From the NCBI GenBank assembly GCA_046730475.1, contig JBKPIY010000099.1, positions 1-6,452 on the forward strand: a stretch of DNA of 6,452 bases. Direction: 5' to 3'. The position numbers and the translations under genes were made by a program. A model generated the notes under the pieces. The model was not told the origin of the DNA. It did no database searches and saw nothing but the letters and a program-made list of their open reading frames with translations. The DNA is from JBKPIY01 sp046730475 (lineage in GTDB: Bacteria; Actinomycetota; Thermoleophilia; Solirubrobacterales; 70-9). Positions 1 through 4,975 of this stretch are shown one piece after another. Positions within the stretch are counted from its first letter, which is position 1, and the number at the start of each line of letters is the position of its first letter.

Positions 1-702
1 CCAGACCTCGCGCTCCTTGAGCTTCCCGAACCATGACTCGATGAACGCCTGGGACTCGGGGTCGCGGTAGCCGCCGCGGCGGTGGGCGATCCCGAGCCCC
101 GAGAGGACCGCCTTGAAGCGCCGCGCGGTGAACGCCGAGCCATTGTCAGTCCCCAGGGTGAGCTGCCCGGGCGCGATCCCGTGGGCGAAGGCGCCCCGCT
201 CGACGAGGGCGATCGACTCGGCGGCCTGGCGGCGCACCTCCAAGGACCAGGCGGTGATCTCCCGGGTGCAGCAGTCGATCGCCGCCATCAGGTAGCACCA
301 GCCGTGCTCGGCGACCCAGACCGCGCTCATATCCAGGTGCCAGAGCTGGTCGGGGCGCTCCACCCGGAAGAAGCCGGGCCGGCGGCGGCGCGGCTCCCGG
401 CGGCGGCGCTGGATCACGCGCTGCTCGCGCATCACCCCGGGGACCCGCTTGCGGTTGACCCGGATCCCCAGCTTCCGGCGGGTGAGCGCCCAGACCATCC
501 GGTAGCCGTCGGTCGGGTTCTCCTTCGCCGTCTCGACGATCGCCTCCTCGCCCGGGCCCTGGGGCGGGCGCCGCTGGGGCGCCCGCCTCGGACTCGGCGT
601 TCGGTAGATCGCCTGGCGGGTGATTCAAAGCACGCGCGCCACCGCCGCTACCCTGCGGCCGCGAGCGACCAGCCGGCGGGCGAAGGCGACGCGCTCGCTC
701 AC
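1..702 (-). pseudogene. IS3-family transposase OrfB (DDE integrase core), nonsense mutation, 3' end outside window
   Basis: Reading starts at GTG 702-700, which overlaps the orfA stop as GTGA, and runs 234 codons to the edge; the family is usually about 280-300, so roughly 50 residues are missing. Codon 26 is TGA (627-625) in the context L-stop-ITRQAIYR, where relatives have an arginine, so one CGA-to-TGA transition explains it. Downstream the frame stays open. Residues about 55-100 match the HTH_21-type segment (ENPTDGYRMVWAL, then RVNRKRVPGVMRE). The rve integrase core follows, with catalytic D124 (WHLDMS), D186 (GTDNGSAF) and E222 (AFIESWF); exactly 35 residues separate D186 and E222. The GGYRDPESQAFIESWF stretch is highly typical of IS3 OrfB. 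The protein would have cut and joined DNA ends as an OrfAB product. As it stands, only a 25-residue peptide would be made from this start. Confidence 0.88.
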
Positions 703-996
703 TCCCACGCCCGCAATGCTTCCCCCGCGAGCTCGAGCTCGTAGGTCTTTCGGCCCAGGGCCCGCTCGAGCTCGCGGATCCGCTTCTGGAGCTCGCGCTC
801 GGCGTAGCGCTCGTCCTTGCCCGAGAGGCCTGGCGGCCGCCCTCCAGCAGCGTGCCTCGCCAGCCGTAGTAGAGGGTCTCGGCGATCCCGTGCTCTCGCA
901 GACGTCGCGCACCGACTTTTCCCCGCGCAGGCCGGCCAGCACGATCTCGGCCTTCTGCTTGGCGCTGAACTTGCGATAGGTGCGTTGCTCTGCCAC
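699..996 (-). pseudogene. IS3-family transposase OrfA (HTH, leucine-zipper type), two frameshifts
   Basis: GTG at 996-994 follows an AGGAG ribosome site (1006-1002) with a 5-nt spacer. The product starts VAEQRTYRKFSAKQKAEIVL, the usual OrfA helix-turn-helix opening. The frame breaks near 899-897: relatives continue VCREHGIAETLYYGW, which is found one frame over, so one base is missing. It breaks again near 826-823, where GGRQA should run into LSGKDERYAEREL, so a second base is missing. The third frame then reads a coiled-coil-like tail (KRIRELERALGRKTYELEL) and ends LRAWE-TGA at 701-699. Adding the two bases gives exactly 99 codons plus stop, a normal OrfA length. OrfA binds the terminal repeats and regulates transposition in this family. 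This copy is inactive unless the two lesions are sequencing errors. Confidence 0.85.
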
Positions 997-1042
997 TCGA
1001 TCTCCTTTTGGTCGAGCGGCCATCCTGGGCGCCGGTCGACCA

Positions 1043-1117
1043 GCCTTCATCGACGACCCGCTTGACCATGATCAGGCGCCCCTTCGGGCCGAGCTTGGCG
1101 TTAGCGTGGATCTTCAT
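1043..1117 (-). pseudogene. N-terminal fragment of an IS481-family transposase
   Basis: ATG at 1117-1115 opens MKIHANAKLGPKGRLIMVKR, followed by VVDEG. This resembles the start of IS481-family transposases, which commonly begin M-K-x-H-x-N-A-x-L and run into an R-V-V-x-E-G-W helix-turn-helix segment. An ideal ribosome site, AAGGAGG (1132-1126), sits 8 nt upstream. After about 25 codons the family similarity stops and the reading runs into the IS3 leader. The rest of the roughly 300-residue protein is absent from the window. If the IS3 element split the gene, the remainder should lie left of position 1. It is too short to be functional. The assignment rests on a short stretch and is good but not certain. 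Confidence 0.62.
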
Positions 1118-1125
1118 CCAGTGCT

Positions 1126-1170
1126 CCTCCTTGGTGCTGGGTGGCTTGGCACCCCCAGCCTCCAAGGAGG
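1126..1170 (-). promoter_or_regulatory. Hairpin sequestering the IS481 transposase Shine-Dalgarno
   Basis: On the minus strand CCTCCTTGG (1170-1162) pairs perfectly with CCAAGGAGG (1134-1126). GCTGGG (1159-1154) then pairs with CCCAGC (1141-1136) across a small 2x1 internal loop, leaving a 12-nt apical loop. The distal arm contains the whole AAGGAGG ribosome site of the IS481 start codon at 1117. Several insertion sequences are known to use such a structure to block transposase translation from transcripts entering from outside, and the same role is inferred here. The structure is seen directly; the function is inferred. Confidence 0.6.
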
Positions 1171-1238
1171 CCCGGATGAACAACGTGGTTAGGAACTACA
1201 CCTAGAACAACGCTACAGAATCCCTGCAAATCCTGAGG

Positions 1239-1311
1239 CACCGCTACCGGGATTCGAACCCGGGTTTCCGGACTGAGAATCCGGCGTCCTAGTCCCCTAG
1301 ACGATAGCGGC
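1239..1311 (-). tRNA. tRNA-Glu, anticodon CTC
   Basis: The 73-nt cloverleaf folds without mismatches in the acceptor stem: GCCGCTA (1311-1305) with TAGCGGT (1246-1240), the first pair being G-U. The D arm has the GTCTAGGGGACTAGGAC pattern seen in glutamate tRNAs. The anticodon stem CCGGA/TCCGG encloses the loop TTCTCAG with anticodon CTC at 1277-1275. The T arm is CCGGG-TTCGAAT-CCCGG. The discriminator is G, and the next bases are CCT, so the CCA tail is not encoded and must be added enzymatically. It decodes GAG, the favoured glutamate codon in this GC-rich sequence. It is divergent from tRNA-Leu, and its downstream side faces the IS481 remnant. Confidence 0.96.
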
Positions 1312-1330
1312 GTGTCTGTCGCGGTCGGCA

Positions 1331-1336
1331 AGTGTA
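1331..1336 (-). promoter_or_regulatory. Possible -10 element for tRNA-Glu
   Basis: The minus strand reads TACACT (1336-1331), 4 of 6 matches to the sigma-70-type -10, ending 19 bases before the tRNA 5' end, a fitting distance. No convincing -35 sequence was found about 17 bases further upstream (CCAGGA is there), so this is only a candidate. Confidence 0.25.
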
Positions 1337-1426
1337 GCCAACGGCCGTCTGGCTCCTGGCGGCTGGGTCGCCTTCAACGAACGCGCCGTTGGTCCCGCAG
1401 GTCCGTCCGCGGAGACAGCCGTCCTG

Positions 1427-1440
1427 CGAACGTACGTTCG
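1427..1440. promoter_or_regulatory. Perfect palindrome matching a Gram-positive-type LexA (SOS) box
   Basis: CGAACGTACGTTCG is its own reverse complement over 14 bases and fits CGAAC-N4-GTTCG, the LexA/DinR operator form of Actinobacteria and Firmicutes. It lies between the two divergent tRNA genes and ends 5 bases before the TTGACA element of the tRNA-Leu promoter. A LexA-controlled tRNA would be unexpected, and no SOS-type protein gene is adjacent, so the site may be a chance match, a relic, or an operator for another regulator. The match is seen; its use is unproven. Confidence 0.45.
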
Positions 1441-1445
1441 ACAGA

Positions 1446-1476
1446 TTGACACCCCAGCAAAGGGGAGCTCGATGAT
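1446..1476 (+). promoter_or_regulatory. Candidate sigma-70-type promoter of tRNA-Leu
   Basis: A perfect TTGACA (1446-1451) is followed after 19 bases by GATGAT (1471-1476), a 4-of-6 match to the -10 consensus. The spacer is slightly long. Initiation would fall near 1483, leaving a leader of about 20 bases before the tRNA at 1505, which RNase P would remove. The rest of the 193-base intergenic region (1312-1504) shows no gene. Confidence 0.45.
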
Positions 1477-1504
1477 TGCGACGCGGTACATTTGGGCTGC
1501 CCGT

Positions 1505-1588
1505 GCGGCTATGGCGGAACTGGCAGACGCGATACGTTCAGGGCGTATTGCTCGAAAGAGCGTGGGGGTTCGAATCCCTCTAGCCGCA
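1505..1588 (+). tRNA. tRNA-Leu, anticodon CAG
   Basis: This is an 84-nt class II tRNA. The acceptor stem GCGGCTA (1505-1511) pairs fully with TAGCCGC (1581-1587), and the discriminator is A (1588). The start GCGGCTATGGCGGAACTGGC is typical of leucine tRNAs. The anticodon stem ATACG/CGTAT encloses the loop TTCAGGG with anticodon CAG at 1539-1541. The long variable arm has a GCTC/GAGC stem (1550-1553 with 1558-1561) capped by a GAAA tetraloop. The T arm is GGGGG-TTCGAAT-CCCTC with one G-U pair. CCT follows the discriminator, so CCA is not encoded. It decodes CUG, the commonest leucine codon in GC-rich genomes. Confidence 0.96.
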
Positions 1589-1621
1589 CCTCTCCGGCGC
1601 CGTGATGCACAGTCACCTCGA

Positions 1622-1654
1622 AGCCTCAGCGTTTGGGCGACGGTCGCTGAGGCT
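1622..1654. terminator. Inverted repeat between convergent genes, probable bidirectional terminator
   Basis: AGCCTCAGCG (1622-1631) and CGCTGAGGCT (1645-1654) form a perfect 10-bp stem with a 13-nt loop. It lies 33 bases after tRNA-Leu (+) and 52 bases after the end of the DoxX gene (-), where a shared terminator would be expected. No T-run follows on either strand, so it would be a U-less terminator of the sort proposed for high-GC bacteria. The remainder of 1589-1705 shows no gene. Confidence 0.5.
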
Positions 1655-1705
1655 ACGCGGCACCGGGTGATGTGGACCTCGCCTCGCTCGTGCTGAGCGC
1701 GAAAA

Positions 1706-2119
1706 TCAGCCGGGAGATCGAGCGGGTCGAGCGGCCTTAGCCGACAGCAGGTACAGCATGATCGCGAGGAGGACGGGCGCCAGCGTAAGGCTGATCACTT
1801 CCCCGCGGGCGACGCCGGAGACGATGATCGCCGCGACCATGTCGCCGGCGAGCACCAGCGCCGCGGCCCGCGTGCCCAGCCCCGCCAACAGCAGCAGCCC
1901 GCCCAGGACCTCGACTGCCCCGATCACGTAGACAAGGGCGTCGGGAGCCGGCAGGCCGTAGGCCTCGAACGAGTCCGCCTCGGTCCCGTGGTTGACGAAC
2001 TTCGCGGCCCCGAAACCGAGGAAGACCACCCCGGCGGCGATCCGCCCAACCAGCGCCACGGTGTCGCGCCTGTCCAGTCCGGGGCTCGCGCCCAGCAGCC
2101 GTCTCAGCCTGCGGGTCAC
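1706..2119 (-). CDS. DoxX-family small integral membrane protein
   Basis: The 137-residue protein has four predicted membrane segments at about 21-43, 61-81, 83-103 and 108-127. These are the family's usual length and topology. Family-like stretches are VVFLGFGAAKFVNHG in helix 1 and IGAVEVLGGLLLLAGLGTRA in helix 2. The N-terminus (MTRRLRRLLG) and C-terminus (AKAARPARSPG) are basic, suggesting both face the cytoplasm. The chosen start is GTG (2119-2117) with only a weak ribosome site; GTG at Val21 is an alternative but would remove the basic leader. It lies 31 bases after the carboxylase-like gene on the same strand, so it is probably cotranscribed. DoxX relatives are linked to respiratory or redox membrane functions but most are uncharacterised. 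A role in substrate or product handling for this operon is only a guess. Confidence 0.82.
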   Translation of the reverse strand: MTRRLRRLLGASPGLDRRDTVALVGRIAAGVVFLGFGAAKFVNHGTEADSFEAYGLPAPDALVYVIGAVEVLGGLLLLAGLGTRAAALVLAGDMVAAIIVSGVARGEVISLTLAPVLLAIMLYLLSAKAARPARSPG

Positions 2120-2150
2120 GATCCAGCAGTCTCAGCGGTGGAGTGCGGCG

Positions 2151-4973
2151 TTACGGGACCTCGCGGCCGAGCCAGCCGCGGTAGAAGCCCTCGATGTCGG
2201 GCACGAAATCGTGTAGGACCGGGTAGCCGGGGACGGTCGCGTCGATCTCCAGCAGGCGTGCGCACGAGGGGCAGTAGAACTCGCGCAGCTCGACCCAATC
2301 GGTGTCGCCGCCGGCGAACTTGGGGAAGATCTCGGCCATCTTCCGCTCGTCGTCGCGGACGAAGATCGCCGCCTCCATCTTCCAGTTGCGGTTGGGGGGG
2401 CAGAAATCATGGCCGCAGTCGCAGCGGATCAGCAGGTCGCCGTCTGCCGCCCGGCGCACCGCGTTCAAGCCCTCGCCCATCGGAAGCACGATCGGATCCT
2501 CGTAGGGCACCCGCTCCTGGAGAGTCGGGATCCACTTGTCGAACCGATCCGGGTCCTTGTAGCCGGACTGGATCTGCTTGATCTCCCGGCGCGAGAGCTT
2601 CTCGTCGAGCATCGCCGCCAGGGTCTTGCGCTCGAGCGCCTTCCCGGCGACGCGCGGCGGCTCCACCTCGTCCACGTGCGAGGAGCCCAGATAGGCGTCG
2701 GCGGACTCCTCCGGCGTCACCTTCCCCGCGGGCGCCCGCTCCACCGCCACCGTCGGCGTCGGCGCCTCCATCTGGAAGTCGGGGTCGAGGTCCCAGAAGC
2801 CCCGGTACTCGGCCGCCCACCGCTCCGACAGCTTCATCGACTCCGCGATCCCGGTCCGGACCGGCTCGATCATGTCCTCGGCGATCACCCGATGGCGCTG
2901 CTCGGCCCACCACTCGCGCACCGGCCGCGCCCGCTCGAGCCGCTCCGCCCGGAAACGCTGACGTCGCTTCTCCGTCGCGGCCTGATCGGCTGAGCCGTCC
3001 TCGCGCAGGGCCACGCCGTAGATCGAGTCGGCGAACCGCGGCAGCAGGTGGCCCTCGGCGACGTCCCGCGCGACCGCCGCCGGCGGGCGCAGGAGCGGGT
3101 CGCCGAGCCCGGGCGCCCCCTTCATCACCGACAGGTAGAGGTCGCCCTCCTCGAAGGGCTGGAGCGTGGTCATGTTGTCCTGCTTGTAGGTGCGCTCGCC
3201 CTCGATCGCCATCAGCGCCGGCTCGTCGAAGCTGCCGTCGGCGAGGGGATACGCGTCACCCGCCTCGGCCAGCTCCCTCAGGTTGTCCCGCTTGATGTTG
3301 TGGATGTACGCGGCCGACCCCGGATAGCCCCCGAAGATCCCCGCGGTGACCATCCGGGTGGCGCCGAGGTTCTGGAGCTCCCAGAAGGGCGTCTTCCAGA
3401 CCATCAGCAGGGACTCGAAGCTTGAGCCTCCGCGGTGGCGCCCCGCCCCGCCGGTATTCGCCTTGATCCGCCGCGAGAGGTAGATCATCGGACAGATCAG
3501 CTCCCACATCTCGACGTCGCCGGCGTCGCCCTCGGGGTTGAACATCGCCGCGCAGGTGTCGGTACCGTCGAGGACGTACTTCGCCCCCATCCCCTGCGCT
3601 GCGATCTCGAAGTTCATGATCGCCGACGAGTTGCCGTACTGGTCGATCCCGCCGCCCTGGATCACGTTGCCCGAGACCGAGTACGGGGCCATCACCTCCT
3701 CGATGAAGCCGCGCGCCTGGAGTCCTCGGGCGAGGGTGCGGGCGAAGCCGAGGAACGCCGGCTGAAGGAAGGCCCAGGCGATCCCGGTCGAGCCCTCGGC
3801 GTCGCCGAGGTTGGCGATCGTCCCCTCTGGGAAGTTCGTCTCGATCGCCAGATAGGCGCCGTCGTTGACCTTGTCGTTGCAGATCAGGGTCTGGGTGAAC
3901 TGCACCCAGATCGCACCCTGCATCCCTGACGGGGTGCAGTTCATCGAGTGCCAGCCCCAGGCCGACGAGCCCTCGAGGTCGAGAGCGTAGTCGCCGTCCC
4001 CGCCGATCCGGACCTCGAAGGGCGCGTGCATGACGAAGTCCCGCCGCGCCCGCGCCGGCAGTTGCTCCTTGTCGGCGAAGGTGATGTCGAAGGTTGCCGC
4101 CGACCGGTACCGCCCCGGGACCGTCATCTCCGAGATCCGCGACTTGAAGGAGCGGCGCCCCTCCTCGATCACCTCGCGACTGAACTGCTTGAACCGGTCG
4201 GCCCCCTCCTCGAGGACAACCCGCTCGACCGCCTCGCGGATCATGTGGCAGCCGGCAAGCCGGGTGCGCTCGTCGAGCAGGTAGTACATCGGCGCCCGGG
4301 TCTGCTTCAGGCACCGGGTCAGGTGCCACTGCGCAAGCTCGTCACCCTCGCCGATCTTCATGCAGGGCAGGTCGATACCGTCGTCGAGGCGGTTGGTCGG
4401 CCCCACCGGGACGCCGCCCGGCGTGGAGGCGCCGATGTCGAGGACGTGAGTGACCCCTCCCGCCCACGCGATCAGCTCGCCCTCCCAGAAGATCGGCACG
4501 AACGTCTGCACGTCGGCGTTGTGGACGTCGCCGATCGTCGGGTCGTTGTTGGCGAAGATGTCGCCGGGGCGGATCCCGGGGTTGTCCTCGTAGTGGTGCC
4601 GGACCATCCACTTGATCGCGTCCGACATCGTGTGGACGTGGACGATGATCCCGGTCGAGAGGGCGATCGAGTCGCCCTCCGGTGTGTAAAGGGCGAAGCA
4701 GAGCTCGCCGAGCTCGCGGACGATCGGCGAGGCGGAGATGTTGAGCGCGGTCTCCCGCGCCGACACCAGGCCGCCCCTCAACCTGGCGAACAGCTTCTCG
4801 TAGCCGATCGGGTCCGAGTCCTTTAGCTCGAGATCGCCGGTCAGCCCCGCGTAGGTGCCAGTCTCCGCGAACAGCCGCTCGGAGTCGGCCAGCATCTCGT
4901 CGACGCGCCGGCCATCCCAGCCGATCGGCCTCGCCTCGGGCTCGAGCTCTCGGGTCGCCTCGACTATCGTCAT
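2151..4973 (-). CDS. Acetone carboxylase-type alpha subunit fused to gamma subunit (HyuB/oxoprolinase family)
   Basis: The 940-residue protein has two parts. Residues about 30-740 are a hydantoinase B/AcxB-type catalytic subunit. The segment NNDPTIGDVHNADV then THVLDIG supplies H151, D154 and H176, the same H-x2-D and +25 H spacing as the manganese ligands recalled for Xanthobacter acetone carboxylase alpha (H150, D153, H175). Residues about 690-740 (ESMKLSERWAAEYRGFWDL) match the usual alpha C-terminus. After a linker rich in Pro, Glu and Ala (about 741-780), residues about 782-940 match the separate gamma subunit AcxC: KDPDRFDKW, the cysteine set C851, C853, C858, C901, C904 (RCDCGHDFC and FYCPSC), and the ending HDFVPDIEGFYRGWLGR. 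Gamma is typically about 165 residues and alpha about 775, so the sum fits a clean fusion. With the adjacent beta subunit it probably performs ATP-dependent carboxylation of a ketone in the cytoplasm. The gene starts 2 nt after the beta gene, so translation is likely coupled. Hydantoinase or another substrate cannot be excluded. Confidence 0.88.
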   Translation of the reverse strand: MTIVEATRELEPEARPIGWDGRRVDEMLADSERLFAETGTYAGLTGDLELKDSDPIGYEKLFARLRGGLVSARETALNISASPIVRELGELCFALYTPEGDSIALSTGIIVHVHTMSDAIKWMVRHHYEDNPGIRPGDIFANNDPTIGDVHNADVQTFVPIFWEGELIAWAGGVTHVLDIGASTPGGVPVGPTNRLDDGIDLPCMKIGEGDELAQWHLTRCLKQTRAPMYYLLDERTRLAGCHMIREAVERVVLEEGADRFKQFSREVIEEGRRSFKSRISEMTVPGRYRSAATFDITFADKEQLPARARRDFVMHAPFEVRIGGDGDYALDLEGSSAWGWHSMNCTPSGMQGAIWVQFTQTLICNDKVNDGAYLAIETNFPEGTIANLGDAEGSTGIAWAFLQPAFLGFARTLARGLQARGFIEEVMAPYSVSGNVIQGGGIDQYGNSSAIMNFEIAAQGMGAKYVLDGTDTCAAMFNPEGDAGDVEMWELICPMIYLSRRIKANTGGAGRHRGGSSFESLLMVWKTPFWELQNLGATRMVTAGIFGGYPGSAAYIHNIKRDNLRELAEAGDAYPLADGSFDEPALMAIEGERTYKQDNMTTLQPFEEGDLYLSVMKGAPGLGDPLLRPPAAVARDVAEGHLLPRFADSIYGVALREDGSADQAATEKRRQRFRAERLERARPVREWWAEQRHRVIAEDMIEPVRTGIAESMKLSERWAAEYRGFWDLDPDFQMEAPTPTVAVERAPAGKVTPEESADAYLGSSHVDEVEPPRVAGKALERKTLAAMLDEKLSRREIKQIQSGYKDPDRFDKWIPTLQERVPYEDPIVLPMGEGLNAVRRAADGDLLIRCDCGHDFCPPNRNWKMEAAIFVRDDERKMAEIFPKFAGGDTDWVELREFYCPSCARLLEIDATVPGYPVLHDFVPDIEGFYRGWLGREVP

Positions 4974-4975
4974 CG

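Larger units (their letters stand above)
1..1042 (-). mobile_element. IS3-type insertion sequence remnant, cut off at the left window edge
   Basis: Two overlapping minus-strand transposase frames, orfA (996-699) and orfB (702 to the edge), form the standard IS3-family layout. Only the upstream end is in the window. The right boundary is inferred: IS481-like coding sequence stops making sense near 1043, and the minus strand there reads TGGTCGACCGG, which begins with the TG typical of IS3 tips. The opposite tip lies beyond position 1, so terminal inverted repeats and the target duplication cannot be tested. Two frameshifts and one nonsense codon show that the copy can no longer make its transposase. 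The family assignment is firm; the exact boundary is a guess within about 30 bases. Confidence 0.8.
1043..1200 (-). mobile_element. Left-end remnant of an IS481-like element beside tRNA-Glu
   Basis: The stretch contains the transposase fragment, its ribosome site and the hairpin. A plausible outer tip on the minus strand at 1200 reads TGTAGTTCCTAACCACG, starting with TGT as many IS481-family tips do. The partner end is not in the window, so the tip is not proven by an inverted repeat. The element would begin 39 bases after the 3' end of tRNA-Glu and point the same way. Positions 1201-1238, between the proposed tip and the tRNA, show no gene and no clear terminator. Confidence 0.4.

Noticed and set aside
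82..744. A 220-codon plus-strand frame at the left edge
   Set aside because: It is the antisense shadow of the OrfB integrase core, whose catalytic residues are clear on the other strand.
146..1183. A long open minus-strand frame of 345 codons across the IS region
   Set aside because: It joins the IS481 start and one piece of OrfA with out-of-frame sequence opposite and beside OrfB; low-complexity Arg/Pro/Gly composition marks it as an artefact of the two frameshifts.
1205..1260. Possible degenerate copy of the tRNA-Glu 3' end (CGCTAC followed by a partly similar stretch), suggesting an integrase attachment duplicate
   Set aside because: Only about 6 contiguous bases are identical, no integrase gene is present, and the spacing does not fit an element boundary.
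1472..1696. A small plus-strand frame covering the tRNA-Leu gene
   Set aside because: It runs straight through the tRNA and has no recognisable product or proper ribosome site.
3948..4826. A 292-codon plus-strand frame inside the carboxylase gene
   Set aside because: It lies antisense to a well-conserved coding region, has Arg/Val/Asp-biased mirror composition, and resembles no known family.
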